From assembly GCF_900115785.1 (NCBI RefSeq), contig NZ_FOYS01000001.1, positions 310,001 to 374,000 on the forward strand: 64,000 bases of DNA, written 5' to 3'. Of this stretch, positions 44,658 to 53,309 are shown piece by piece (the stretch's first letter is position 1; every line of letters begins with the position of its first letter). Made by a program: the position numbers and the translations under genes. The notes under the pieces are model-generated. The model was not told the origin of the DNA. It did not search any database and saw only the letters and a list, made by a program, of their open reading frames with translations. This DNA comes from Halogeometricum limi. GTDB lineage: Archaea > Halobacteriota > Halobacteria > Halobacteriales > Haloferacaceae.

Positions 44658-46034
44658 TCAGAACGTCTCGAGGTACTGGTCGAGTTCCCACTGGGAGACG
44701 TCGATGCGGTACTCGTCGTACTCCTGCCGCTTGGCCTGGTTGAACTTCTCGTAGATGTGCTCGCCGAGTGCGTCCTGAACGGTCTCGTCCGCCTCGAGGG
44801 CGTCGAGCGCCTCGCCGAGGTTCGAAGGGAGCGTCGTGATGCCGTACTCTTCGCGCTTTGCTTCGTCGAACTCGTAGATGTTCTCGCGGACCGGGTCCTC
44901 GCACTCCAGTTCGTTCTCGATGCCTTCGAGACCGGCGTGGATGAGCGCGGCGAACGCGAGATACGGGTTACACGAGGGGTCGGGGAAGCGCGCCTCGATA
45001 CGCGAGGCGGCCGGGACGCGAGCGGCCGGCTTGCGGATGAGCGCAGAGCGGTTGCGGTCGGACCACGCGACGTACACCGGCGCTTCGTAGCCGGGGACGA
45101 GACGTTTGTAGGAGTTCACCGTCGGGTTCGAGACGGCGGCAATCGCGGGGGCGTGCTGGAGGATGCCCGCCGTGAACTGCTTTGCCGTCTCCGAGAGGTT
45201 GAACTCGTCGTCGTCGTCGTGGAAGGCGTTCTCGCCGTCCTCGGTGAAGAGCGACAGGTGCGTGTGCATGCCGGACCCGTTGATGCGCGGGATGGGCTTG
45301 GGCATGAACGTCGCGTGCAGGTCGTGCTGGGCCGCGATGGCGCGGACGACGGTGCGGAACGTCCCCACGTTGTCGGCCGTCGTGAGCGCGTCGTCGTACG
45401 TGAAGTTAATCTCGTGTTGACCCTCTGCGACCTCGTGGTGGCTGGCCTCTATCTCGAAGCCCATGCTCTCCAGGCCGTAGATGATGTCACGGCGGACGTC
45501 GGAGGCGAGGTCCTTCGGTGCGAGGTCGAAGTAGCCGCCGGCGTCGTTTGTCTTCGTCGTCGCGCGGCCCTCTTCGTCCTCCTCGAACAGGAAGAACTCC
45601 GGTTCGGGTGCGGCGTTGATCTGATAGCCCATCTCCTCCGCGCGGTCGATGGCCTGCTTCAGCACGTAGCGCGGGTCTCCCTCGAACGGTTCGCCCGTGC
45701 TCGTATCGATCACGTCGCAGATGAGGCGCGCGGAGCGACCGTCGCGCCACGGGAGGATAGCGAACGTTTCGGGGTCGGGCTTGAGGCGCATGTCGGACTC
45801 CTGGATGCGCACGAAGCCTTCGATGGAGGACCCGTCGAAGTAGATTCCCTCGGTGAACGCCTTCTCGGCTTGCGTCGCCGGGACGGCCACGTTCTTCACC
45901 GTGCCGAGAATGTCGGTAAACTGGAGGCGGAGGAAGTCGACTTCCTTCGACTCGATCTCGTCGACGACGGCCTGCGCCTGCGAGGAGAGGCCACCGTCTG
46001 CAACAACGTCAGAGTTAGCGTTTTCGTCCGTCAT
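44658..46034 (-). CDS. glnA: Glutamine synthetase, type I
   Basis: A 458-residue GS that condenses glutamate and ammonia using ATP. Visible motifs: latch region [28 protein letters not shown], glutamate-binding [12 protein letters not shown], metal and substrate residues HTHLSLF, and the ATP-site segment [21 protein letters not shown]. The short N-terminal extension is acidic. Divergently arranged with lrp across a 126-nt spacer, a layout known in haloarchaea where Lrp controls glnA. Confidence 0.97.
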   Translation of the reverse strand: MTDENANSDVVADGGLSSQAQAVVDEIESKEVDFLRLQFTDILGTVKNVAVPATQAEKAFTEGIYFDGSSIEGFVRIQESDMRLKPDPETFAILPWRDGRSARLICDVIDTSTGEPFEGDPRYVLKQAIDRAEEMGYQINAAPEPEFFLFEEDEEGRATTKTNDAGGYFDLAPKDLASDVRRDIIYGLESMGFEIEASHHEVAEGQHEINFTYDDALTTADNVGTFRTVVRAIAAQHDLHATFMPKPIPRINGSGMHTHLSLFTEDGENAFHDDDDEFNLSETAKQFTAGILQHAPAIAAVSNPTVNSYKRLVPGYEAPVYVAWSDRNRSALIRKPAARVPAASRIEARFPDPSCNPYLAFAALIHAGLEGIENELECEDPVRENIYEFDEAKREEYGITTLPSNLGEALDALEADETVQDALGEHIYEKFNQAKRQEYDEYRIDVSQWELDQYLETF

Positions 46035-46050
46035 CTTACTGGACAGGAGT

Positions 46051-46133
46051 TTCTGACAACAGCCACCTTAATGATGTTATCGCTTAGCGCAACTCGTGAG
46101 CGCGTCTGTCAGAACTGGATATTCGTAAAATTC
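46051..46133. promoter_or_regulatory. glnA/lrp divergent control region
   Basis: A minus-strand CATTAAGG at about 46067-46074 fits a glnA TATA box and GTAAAATTC at 46125-46133 is 28-36 nt ahead of the lrp ATG. Between and beside them TTCTGACA (46051-46058) and TGTCAGAA (46107-46114) are perfect inverted copies 48 bases apart, plausible half sites for Lrp, which wraps DNA. Confidence 0.5.
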
Positions 46134-46160
46134 TAATGTGGTGAGCGAGTGCGTCGTGTT

Positions 46161-46619
46161 ATGACGTACGAAAACCTCGACGCAAAACTCATCAACGCTC
46201 TGCTTGGCGACGGCCGCGCCAGTCTCCGAAGCCTCGCGGAGGAACTCGACGTCTCCGTCACCACCGTCTCGAACCACCTCCGGGACTTAGAGGATGAAGG
46301 CGTCATCGAAGGGTACACTCCGCGCGTGAACTACGACGAACTCGGCTACGACGTCACCGCCATCATCCAACTCAAGGTGGAGGGAAGCGCGCTTCCGCAG
46401 ATAACCGACCGCCTCCGCGAACAGAAGCAGATGATATCCGTCTACGAAGTGACGGGGGACTACGACATCATCGCCGTCGGGAAGTTCACCGACACGGACG
46501 GCATGAACTCCCAGATAAAGGCGCTCCTGACGGACTCGGACATCCGCGAGTCCAACACCAGCGTCGTCCTTAACGCCGTCGTCGAGAACGAGCAGTTCGA
46601 ACTCGACATCGACGAGTAA
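46161..46619 (+). CDS. lrp: Lrp/AsnC-family transcription regulator
   Basis: A 152-residue regulator: N-terminal HTH ([42 protein letters not shown]) and C-terminal RAM ligand domain ([18 protein letters not shown]). It is adjacent to glnA, and the Halobacterium homologue is known to affect glnA expression, so nitrogen or amino-acid control is likely. ATG at 46161; an ATA-like upstream extension is not needed. Confidence 0.93.
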   Translation: MTYENLDAKLINALLGDGRASLRSLAEELDVSVTTVSNHLRDLEDEGVIEGYTPRVNYDELGYDVTAIIQLKVEGSALPQITDRLREQKQMISVYEVTGDYDIIAVGKFTDTDGMNSQIKALLTDSDIRESNTSVVLNAVVENEQFELDIDE

Positions 46620-46680
46620 CTCGGCCGACGCCTCTCCGCTTCTCGGCGAAAAAAGTAGTTGTCGAGTGGTATCGCGCGAC

Positions 46681-46833
46681 TCAGACGAAGCGACTCGCGA
46701 CGTCCTCCATGTCCGTCCGACAGTACGGACAACGGTAGCGTGTGTTGAACCCCGAACGCTGCGTCGTCGTCTTCGCCTCCAGTTCGTGCATCCCCACGTC
46801 TCTCCCACACTCGGTACAGAGTACCTTCGGCAT
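46681..46833 (-). CDS. 50-residue zinc-ribbon protein
   Basis: A tiny protein, MPKVLCTECGRDVGMHELE ... TRYRCPYCRTDMEDVASRFV, with two CxxC knuckles (Cys6/Cys9 and Cys35/Cys38) for one zinc. Such haloarchaeal micro zinc-finger proteins often act as regulators or adaptors. ATG at 46831-46833. A T6 run on its strand about 30 nt past the stop (46648-46653) could terminate it. It ends convergently with lrp. Confidence 0.8.
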   Translation of the reverse strand: MPKVLCTECGRDVGMHELEAKTTTQRSGFNTRYRCPYCRTDMEDVASRFV

Positions 46834-46952
46834 GTGTATTGTGCTACGGTAACACAGGTGCATAAATCGACCGGTAGATAAGACAGTCTTCGAAACTGGA
46901 ATAAATGCCCCGACGGCGAACCACCCCGTCTTCCCAGTCACGTGCCGCGGTA

Positions 46953-47228
46953 CCCTCCCACTTTTTCCGGGGGTTCGCTCCGGGAGAATGGAGTTCTCCC
47001 GTGCTCTCGTTCGCACCGACTCACGAGAACTCCGCTCACCCCCGCAAAACCTGGTGGAAAAAGACCGCACCGCGACGTCACCCTCGCTCAGAAGTCGTCC
47101 TCGAACACGAACGTGCCCTCCCACTTTTTCCGGGGGTTCGCTACGCTCACCCCCGCAAAACCTGGCGGAAAAAGACCGCACCGAGACGTCACCCTCGCTC
47201 AGAAGTCGTCCTCGAACACGAACGTGCC
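46953..47228. repeat. Duplicated block containing the 3' end of the aminopeptidase gene
   Basis: An 83-base unit at 47146-47228 recurs at 47035-47117 with two substitutions, and a 27-base unit at 47116-47142 recurs at 46953-46979. The 83-base unit includes the last nine codons and stop of the aminopeptidase gene, so the copy downstream carries a decoy gene end. Between the older halves is a hairpin CGGGAGAA-(5)-TTCTCCCG. This explains most of the 365-base gap downstream of the zinc-ribbon gene. Confidence 0.8.
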
Positions 47229-48281
47229 GTCGCGTTGGACGACGTCGCCGTCGACTTCGATTCGGGAGTCTTCGGACATGTCCAGAATCATGTCGACGTG
47301 TTCTGCGCTGTCGTTCACCTCGTTCTCCTCGCCCACCGTCTCGGGGTACGCCGCGCCGACGGCCATGTGGACGGTGTCGCCCATCTTCTCGTCGAACAGC
47401 ATGTTGTAGGTGAACCGGTCGATGGCGCGGTTCATCCCGATACCGAGTTCGCCGAGGTAGCGCGCGCCCTCGTCCGTCTCGAAGACGCCGTCCAGCACTT
47501 CCTCGTTACGCTCCGCGCTGTAGGATTCGACGCGCCCGTCCTCGAACGTGACGCGGACGTCCGAGATTTCGCGGCCCTGCCGGTAGAGAGGCATGTCGAA
47601 GTGCACCTCGCCCTCGACGCTGTCGCGCACGGGCGCGGTGAACACCTCGCCGCCGGGGAGGTTCTTCTCGCCCTTGTCGTTTATCGTGGAGTTGCCCGCG
47701 ACGCTCATCGTCACGTCCGTCTCGTCGCCGGCGACGATGCGCACCTCGTCGGCGTCGTCGAGAATCTCGACCATCTGCTGTTGGTGTTCGTACTGTTCGT
47801 CCCAGTCGAGGCTCACGGCGTCCCAGACGAAGTTCTCGTAGCCGTCGGTGCTCATCCCCGCGAGTTGGGCGTTGCCCGACGTGGGATACTGCGTGAGACA
47901 CCACCGCTTCGAGAGGCGTTCCTGCAGGACGGGTTGCATCGCCCGGCGGTACGCGGCGTTCGTCTCGGGGTCCACGTCCGACGTCTCCGAGGCGTTCACG
48001 TCGCCGCGGACGGCGACGTAGACGTCCATCTCCTCGTAGAGTGTGAGGAGGTGCTCCGGCGTCTCGAAGTCGCCGTCGTGGTTGCGGAGGAACGCGCGCG
48101 AGGCGCGCGAACTGCTGTTCGTGTAGACGGGGTTCGCGCCGCGTTCGGCGCACTCCTCGTGGAGGGCGACGACCAGGTCCTCGGCCGCGGCGGGCGCGGC
48201 GATGACGACGTTGTCACCCGACTGGATATCGGCGGAGTGGTCCGCGATGGTCTGGGCGTGTTCACGGATACGTGGGTCCAT
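47199..48281 (-). CDS. M29-family metal-dependent aminopeptidase
   Basis: A 360-residue peptidase related to thermophilic aminopeptidase T/AmpS. The N-terminal Rossmann-like part (GDNVVIAAPAAAEDLVVALHEECAERGAN) and the C-terminal metal domain (NLPGGEVFTAPVRDSVEG; NDSAEHVDMILD) carry Glu, His and Asp ligands for two metals. It releases N-terminal residues in the cytoplasm. ATG at 48279-48281. Its last codons are duplicated downstream. Confidence 0.92.
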   Translation of the reverse strand: MDPRIREHAQTIADHSADIQSGDNVVIAAPAAAEDLVVALHEECAERGANPVYTNSSSRASRAFLRNHDGDFETPEHLLTLYEEMDVYVAVRGDVNASETSDVDPETNAAYRRAMQPVLQERLSKRWCLTQYPTSGNAQLAGMSTDGYENFVWDAVSLDWDEQYEHQQQMVEILDDADEVRIVAGDETDVTMSVAGNSTINDKGEKNLPGGEVFTAPVRDSVEGEVHFDMPLYRQGREISDVRVTFEDGRVESYSAERNEEVLDGVFETDEGARYLGELGIGMNRAIDRFTYNMLFDEKMGDTVHMAVGAAYPETVGEENEVNDSAEHVDMILDMSEDSRIEVDGDVVQRDGTFVFEDDF

Positions 48282-48433
48282 ATCCTGTCTCTCTCGCGTG
48301 TGCCCCCAAACACCTTTCGCACATCGTGCGACCCGTTCGCTCGCGTCACCCAGTCTTCGCTCCGCTCTTCGTCCGAATCCTCGAGTCGAAAGGTCCCCCT
48401 CGGCCGTTTCTATCTATCCGAGAATCACGTTCT

Positions 48434-48441
48434 ATTTATAT
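48434..48441 (+). promoter_or_regulatory. TATA box for the DoxX gene
   Basis: ATTTATAT at about 48434-48441 in the intergenic region, 44-51 nt before the ATG at 48485, implying a leader of roughly 20 nt. Confidence 0.6.
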
Positions 48442-48484
48442 GTCGTATCTTCCCGACTGTTCGGTTGTAAGAGGTCGTAGAATA

Positions 48485-49027
48485 ATGAACACTCCCACCA
48501 CCACCACCACGACCGGAACGAAATTTGAAGACGTCCTCGACTTCGACCTGCAGGGGACGATTGCCGGGTACTGGCTCGTCGCCCTTCGTCTGATTACGGG
48601 CTACTGGTTCCTCCACGCGGGATGGACCAAGTTCGCCTTCGTCTCTGGTGACGCGTTCGACGCCAGCGGCTACCTCGCCAACGGCACCGCTGGGAGTCCC
48701 ATCAACGGCTTCTTCGTCTGGGCCGCGGGCACCCCGTGGCTGATGGAGATTACGAACGTCATGATTCCCACCGGTGAGTTCCTCATCGGACTCGGACTGA
48801 TCGTCGGCGGACTCGTCCGACTGGCCTCGTTCTTCGGGGCCGTCCTGATGGTGTTCTTCTACCTCGGGAACGCCGACTGGGCGCACGGACTGGTCAACGG
48901 CGACCTGTTCGGTCTCGTCCTGTTCGTGACGCTCGCGACGTTCGGTGCGGGCCGAATTCTCGGTCTGGACGCCGTCCTCGAGGAGAGATTCGCCGAGTCG
49001 CGCCTCGCCAAGTTCCTCCTCGGGTGA
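48485..49027 (+). CDS. DoxX-family membrane protein
   Basis: A 180-residue protein with four hydrophobic helices (ALRLITGYWFLHAGWTKFAF; MIPTGEFLIGLGLIVGGLVRLASFFGAVLMVFFYLG). The helix-1 segment GYWFLHAGWTKF is the DoxX signature. DoxX proteins are linked to thiosulfate:quinone oxidoreductase or to redox homeostasis; here it stands alone. A Thr-rich N-terminus precedes helix 1. Followed by a T5 terminator at 49051-49055. Confidence 0.9.
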   Translation: MNTPTTTTTTGTKFEDVLDFDLQGTIAGYWLVALRLITGYWFLHAGWTKFAFVSGDAFDASGYLANGTAGSPINGFFVWAAGTPWLMEITNVMIPTGEFLIGLGLIVGGLVRLASFFGAVLMVFFYLGNADWAHGLVNGDLFGLVLFVTLATFGAGRILGLDAVLEERFAESRLAKFLLG

Positions 49028-49050
49028 ACCGACCGACGACCGCGGTCCCG

Positions 49051-49055
49051 TTTTT
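49051..49055 (+). terminator. T5 terminator after the DoxX gene
   Basis: GTTTTTC 24 nt after the stop, the only T run in the spacer before ltaE. Confidence 0.4.
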
Positions 49056-49097
49056 CTCGTCCCCGACTCCGGAGCGTGCGGACCGCCGGGACCGGGG

Positions 49098-49104
49098 TTT
49101 ATAA
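49098..49104 (+). promoter_or_regulatory. TATA box for the threonine aldolase gene
   Basis: TTTATAA, 26-32 nt before the ATG at 49130. Leaderless spacing, and it fixes the start against an earlier in-frame codon at 49076 that would lie upstream of the box. Confidence 0.7.
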
Positions 49105-49129
49105 CTCGGTTCCCTCGAATCGTGTGCGC

Positions 49130-50155
49130 ATGGCTATCGACCTTCGTAGCGACACGGTGACGCTGCCGTCCGAGGAGATGCGCGACGCCGCGCGCGACGC
49201 GCCCGTCGGCGACGACGTGTACGGCGACGACCCGACGGTGAACGAACTGGAGGCGGCCGCCGCCGACGCGGTGGGGATGGAGGCGGCGTTGTACGTTCCG
49301 ACGGGGACGATGGGTAACCAAATCGCCGCCCGCGTCCACACCGACCGCGGTCAAGAGATTCTCGTCGACCAGCAAGCGCACGTCTACAAATGGGAACTCG
49401 GCGGACTCGCGCAACTGTCGGGTCTGCAGGTCCGGACGTTCGACGCGGGCGAGTCGGCCGTCCCGACGCCCGAACAGGTCCGCGCGGGCTACGTCGAGGA
49501 GGCGCTTCACAAGGCCGGAACCGGACTCCTCTCGCTCGAAAACACGCACAACGCCCGCGGCGGGACCGCCGTCTCGCCCGCGGAAATCGGGACCGCCGCG
49601 GACGCCGCCCACGAACTCGGGATTCCGGTCCACTTGGACGGCGCGCGCCTCTTCAACGCCTGCGTCGCCCTTGACGTGGACGCGCCCGCGATGACCGAAC
49701 GCGTAGACTCGGTGATGTTCTGCCTGTCGAAGGGACTCGGCGCACCGGTCGGGTCGATGCTCGCCGGAAGCGAGGAGTACGTCGAGAAGGCCCGTCGCGT
49801 CCGCAAACTGTTCGGCGGCGGGATGCGACAGGCCGGGATAATCGCCGCGCCGGGACTCCTCGCTCTCGACAACGTCGAGCGACTGGCCGAAGACCACGAG
49901 AACGCCGCGCGACTCGCCGCGGGACTGGACGACATCGACGGCCTCCGCGTCCCCGACCCGGACACGAACATCGTCCAGGTGTTCACCGACGACGCCGGAC
50001 TCACCGCCGAGGAGTTCGTTTCTCGCTGCGAGTCGGTCGACGTCCTCGGCGGCGCGCACGCGGAGTACCTCACGCGCTTCTGTACCAATCTCGACGTCTC
50101 ACGGGCGGACGTCGAAGCGGCGGTGGACCGAATCGAGACGGTGATGCGCGACTGA
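49130..50155 (+). CDS. ltaE: Low-specificity threonine aldolase
   Basis: A 341-residue fold-type I PLP enzyme that cleaves L-threonine or L-allo-threonine to glycine and acetaldehyde. Marks: MAIDLRSDTVTLPSEEMRDA at the start, PTGTMGNQIA, HLDGARLFNA and the PLP lysine in MFCLSKGLGAPVGS (about residue 200). The beta-eliminating lyase family also contains related tyrosine phenol-lyases, but length and N-terminus fit aldolase. Confidence 0.93.
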   Translation: MAIDLRSDTVTLPSEEMRDAARDAPVGDDVYGDDPTVNELEAAAADAVGMEAALYVPTGTMGNQIAARVHTDRGQEILVDQQAHVYKWELGGLAQLSGLQVRTFDAGESAVPTPEQVRAGYVEEALHKAGTGLLSLENTHNARGGTAVSPAEIGTAADAAHELGIPVHLDGARLFNACVALDVDAPAMTERVDSVMFCLSKGLGAPVGSMLAGSEEYVEKARRVRKLFGGGMRQAGIIAAPGLLALDNVERLAEDHENAARLAAGLDDIDGLRVPDPDTNIVQVFTDDAGLTAEEFVSRCESVDVLGGAHAEYLTRFCTNLDVSRADVEAAVDRIETVMRD

Positions 50156-50169
50156 GCGACCGCGCGTCC

Positions 50170-51111
50170 TCAGAGTTCGGGCTCGATGTAGACGTGCCGT
50201 ACCCGGTCGTCTTCGGTTCGCAACTTCTCCTCTATCTGCGTGATGTCGTCGTCCAGTTCTTCGGTGCCGAGGTCGGAGTCGAAGCTGATGTCGGCGGTGA
50301 CGAGCACTTCTTCGGGGCCGACGTGGACCGTTCGGAAGGCGTCGACGTGGACGACGCCGGGATGCTCTTTGACGACCGTTCGAAGCCGGTCCTCGACGTC
50401 TTTCGGAAGGCTCTCGCCGAGGAGAAGGCGTTTGTTCTCCCACGCGAGAGCGACGGCGAACCCCATGAGGAGGAGGCCGATACAGACCGCCCCGATGGCG
50501 TCGTACACCTCGTTACCCGTCAGTTCGGAGAGGACGACGCCGACGAGGGCGATGGCCGCGCCGAGCAACGCGATGGTGTCCTCCGTGAACGCCGTGAGCG
50601 TCGTCACGTCGCTGGTCTTCCTGAACGCCTCGCGGTACCCGCTCCACTCGTACTCGCGTATCTGCCGGACGAGTTCGGTGTTGGCCTTCTTCAGCGCGTA
50701 CGTCTCGAAGCCGATGGCGCCGAGGAGGATGACGACGTTGACGTACCACCCGGGGAAGGTGTAGCCGAGCGCCGACACGGCCCCGCCGAGGGCGTGGCCG
50801 CCGTGGACGATGGCCTCGTAGCCGTGTTTCAGCGACTCCCACCCGGCGATGCCGAACAGGAGCACCGAGACGAGAAACGAGTAGAAGAACTGCGCTTTGC
50901 CGTAGCCGAACGGGTGCGCCCTGCTCGACTCCTTCTTGCTGTACCGGATGCCGACGAGGAGGAACACCTGGTTGCCCGTGTCCGAGATGGAGTGGTACGT
51001 CTCCGAGAGCATCGACGGGCTCTGGGTGAGGAGATATCCGAAGAACTTCAGTATCGCGATGGCGCCGTTCGCGAAGAGTGCGGCGATGACGACGCCTCTG
51101 CTACCTGCCAT
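50170..51111 (-). CDS. Cation diffusion facilitator (CDF) metal transporter, ZnT9-like
   Basis: A 313-residue transporter with six helices and a cytoplasmic C-terminal domain. The metal site in helix 2 reads SETYHSISDTGNQ and in helix 5 TEDTIALLGAAIALVG; HPFGYGKAQFFYSF is the connecting signature. The D-T-G-N-Q after the second acid is typical of the SLC30A9 branch rather than classical Zn/Cd exporters. It probably exports zinc or manganese by proton antiport. The tail contains EEVLVTADISFDSDLGTEELDDDI. Confidence 0.92.
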   Translation of the reverse strand: MAGSRGVVIAALFANGAIAILKFFGYLLTQSPSMLSETYHSISDTGNQVFLLVGIRYSKKESSRAHPFGYGKAQFFYSFLVSVLLFGIAGWESLKHGYEAIVHGGHALGGAVSALGYTFPGWYVNVVILLGAIGFETYALKKANTELVRQIREYEWSGYREAFRKTSDVTTLTAFTEDTIALLGAAIALVGVVLSELTGNEVYDAIGAVCIGLLLMGFAVALAWENKRLLLGESLPKDVEDRLRTVVKEHPGVVHVDAFRTVHVGPEEVLVTADISFDSDLGTEELDDDITQIEEKLRTEDDRVRHVYIEPEL

Positions 51112-51238
51112 GCTCTCACGTCAAGCGACTCCCGTAAGAGCGTTTCCACGGTGACGCCGGTGGTGAATCGCCGCCGTCTCCGAGACGCGTCCGGAGAGCG
51201 GAACGTTCCTGTTGCTTCGAATCGTACGGGACCTCAGC

Positions 51239-51760
51239 ATGCTCACCGTCGTCTCCGACACGCACAGTACGGACTCGCATCGACTCACCGGGCGGACGCT
51301 GGACGCCGTCCGCGAAGCGGAACTCGTCGTCCACCTCGGCGACTTCATGCGAGAACCCGTCCTCGACGCGTTCGAGAGCGAGTCGTCGCGCCTCTTCGGC
51401 GTGTACGGCAACAACGACGACGACGGTATCCGCGAACGCCTCCCGGCGGCGCGGAACTTCGAGTTCGGCGGCCTGACGTTCGCGGCGACGCACACCCGCC
51501 GCGGCGGTTCGACGGCGCTCACGATGTTCGGGCGCGAACGCGACGCCGACGTGGTCCTCTTCGGACACAGCCACCAACCCACGTTCGACGCGACGGGTGC
51601 CGTGACGCTTCTGAACCCCGGGAGCCACGCGCAACCGCGGGGTCACCGGGCCGCACACGCCGAACTAGAGTCGATGACCGACGGCGGCGTCAACGGGAGA
51701 CTCGTCACCGTCGAAGGCGAGACGTTCGAGACGTTCACGATTCCACCGGTCGAGGACTGA
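51239..51760 (+). CDS. YfcE-family metallophosphoesterase
   Basis: A 173-residue calcineurin-like phosphoesterase. All metal motifs are visible: SDTHSTDSH (GDxHG-like), VHLGDFM, YGNNDDD, ATHTRRG and FGHSHQP. These small enzymes hydrolyse phosphodiesters with Mn/Ni; the natural substrate is unknown. The ATG at 51239 begins MLTVVSDTHS, placing the first metal ligand at residue 7. Divergent from the CDF gene. Confidence 0.93.
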   Translation: MLTVVSDTHSTDSHRLTGRTLDAVREAELVVHLGDFMREPVLDAFESESSRLFGVYGNNDDDGIRERLPAARNFEFGGLTFAATHTRRGGSTALTMFGRERDADVVLFGHSHQPTFDATGAVTLLNPGSHAQPRGHRAAHAELESMTDGGVNGRLVTVEGETFETFTIPPVED

Positions 51761-52021
51761 CGGCGCGAAAGGGGAAGAGTGGGGGAGGGCGCACCTCGGA
51801 TGTCAGTGCAGGTCACACGGACGCGGGACGCGGTGCGACGCCGGTGGTCGGTTCGATTCGGGAGTGGGGGCGTGCGTCGCGTGGGCGAGACGGTGGAGGG
51901 CGCCTCGCGCGGTGCCGCGTCCGGCGTTCGGATTCGATGGAGGGCCGAAACGCCGTGAGACCTTGCACTTCGTCGGTGTTTCCCCGTGCGGATATACGCA
52001 CCGTAAAGTCAAACTGCGTTT

Positions 52022-53017
52022 TCACCTACGAACCATCCAGTACGCCGTCGCTACCGCGAGGGTGAGGACGCCGCCGAGGAAGAACAGTTCCGCGGGCGAC
52101 AGCGCCGCCAGTTCGACGACGCCCGACCCACTCCCGAGCGACGTCTCGACGGCGGTTCGAGTGGCCTCGGAGGCGGTTTCGGTCGCTCGCGCGGTCACCG
52201 TCTGCGCCGTCTCAGTCGCCGTCGGCGCTTCCGTCTCGGCGGCGGCCGTGGCCGTCTCCATCGAGGTGGCGGCGTCCGTCCGCGTCGCCTCGCCCGCCTC
52301 CGTCGTCGTCGCTTCGGCGGCGCCGAACCCACCGGCGTCGCCGTCCGTCGCCGTCGGAGTTCCCGTCTCGGCGGGAGTTTCGGTCGCTCGTTCCGGCGCT
52401 TCCGTCTCTGCGGCCGTCGGCGTCGTCCCCGCCGTCGCGTTCGTCGCGCCGCCCGCGCCACCGGCGTCGGCCGCCGTCGTCGCCCCGTCGTCGCCGCCTC
52501 CTCCCGACGCCGACCCGCCGTCCGTGGCCGCACCGCCGGCCGACTCGCTCTGGTCGACGAGGGTGACGCCCGGCCCCGCGGCAGTCGTCGTCAACCGCTC
52601 GACGACGACGCTCCCGAGTGCCACGGCACCGAGGCCGCCGAGCAGTTGCGAGAGCACCGTCTGGAGGCCGCCGGTGTCGTCTTCGTTCCCGGCGACGACG
52701 ACGAGTGCGCGGTCGGCGGGCGTGTAGACGGTCATCTCGCGGCCCTTCTCGGAGTACGCCGTCCCGCCGGACTCGATGAGGTCGGCGTCTTCGAGTTTAC
52801 CGAGGTGGTACTGCGCGTTCTGGATGGAGGTGTCCACCCGCGCTGCGACTTCCGAGGGGGTCGCGGGTTCGTCGTGCAGCGAGGAGAGTATCGCTCGCGC
52901 GGTGTTCGAGGAGATGGCCGAGAGCAACTCCGACACCTCGTCGCTGTCGATTCCGACGACGCGAGGCTCTTTGTCGCCCTCTGGAGGGTCGGGCCGAGTG
53001 GGGAGGATGTCGGCCAT
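52022..53017 (-). CDS. Membrane-anchored winged-helix protein with a Thr/Ala/Glu-rich linker
   Basis: A 331-residue protein. Residues 20-95 form an ArsR-like winged helix (LLSAISSNTARAILSSLHDEP; PSEVAARVDTSIQNAQYHLGKLEDADLI). A hydrophobic segment follows (TVLSQLLGGLGAVALGSVVVE, about 110-130), then about 165 residues of low-complexity Ala/Thr/Glu/Gly, and a C-terminal helix ELFFLGGVLTLAVATAYWMV. It may sense an envelope signal and bind DNA from the membrane. ATG at 53015-53017; an in-frame ATG at 53045-53047 is an alternative. The 261-nt gap downstream holds nothing recognisable. Confidence 0.8.
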   Translation of the reverse strand: MADILPTRPDPPEGDKEPRVVGIDSDEVSELLSAISSNTARAILSSLHDEPATPSEVAARVDTSIQNAQYHLGKLEDADLIESGGTAYSEKGREMTVYTPADRALVVVAGNEDDTGGLQTVLSQLLGGLGAVALGSVVVERLTTTAAGPGVTLVDQSESAGGAATDGGSASGGGGDDGATTAADAGGAGGATNATAGTTPTAAETEAPERATETPAETGTPTATDGDAGGFGAAEATTTEAGEATRTDAATSMETATAAAETEAPTATETAQTVTARATETASEATRTAVETSLGSGSGVVELAALSPAELFFLGGVLTLAVATAYWMVRR

Positions 53018-53123
53018 GTAACCAGTCGATTTCCGAGCGGAGGTCATGAGTCTTCTCCTCTCTGTGGGGTGTCGACGCGAGGACGGCGAAACGGCTTTAC
53101 CCGCTCCCCGGAAAGCCCCGCCC

Positions 53124-53303
53124 ATGTCTGCCCGTCCGCTGCAGGGCTTGCTCGACGGCTTCGTGGAGTTCGTACTCTCCGAACCGATATTCGTCGGCTT
53201 TCTGCTCTTGCTCTTGGCGTTCGTCTTCTTCGCGTACCTGTTCATCCGCCGGACGCTGACCGGGATGCGGCAAGGATTCGACGAGGGATACCGGGGGAAG
53301 TAG
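53124..53303 (+). CDS. Small single-helix membrane protein upstream of a PiT transporter
   Basis: A 59-residue protein: MSARPLQGLLDGFVEFVLSEPIFVGFLLLLLAFVFFAYLFIRRTLTGMRQGFDEGYRGK contains one strong transmembrane helix (about 22-44). Only six nt separate it from the PiT gene, so it is co-transcribed and may be a small subunit or regulator of the transporter. No family function known to me. Confidence 0.75.
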   Translation: MSARPLQGLLDGFVEFVLSEPIFVGFLLLLLAFVFFAYLFIRRTLTGMRQGFDEGYRGK

Positions 53304-53309
53304 GCCGCG

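Noticed and set aside
46953-47228. Possible CRISPR array from repeated 27- and 83-base units
   Set aside because: Only two copies, unequal spacing, and one unit is the end of a coding gene. No cas1, cas2 or cas3 nearby.
46905-48470. A 521-codon open frame on the plus strand opposite the aminopeptidase
   Set aside because: The sequence is a Val/His/Arg-rich shadow; the minus strand has clear M29 motifs.
51761-52021. Possible structured RNA in the 261-base gap
   Set aside because: I looked for RNase P, SRP RNA and box C/D features and found no conserved core. Only G+C-rich sequence is evident.
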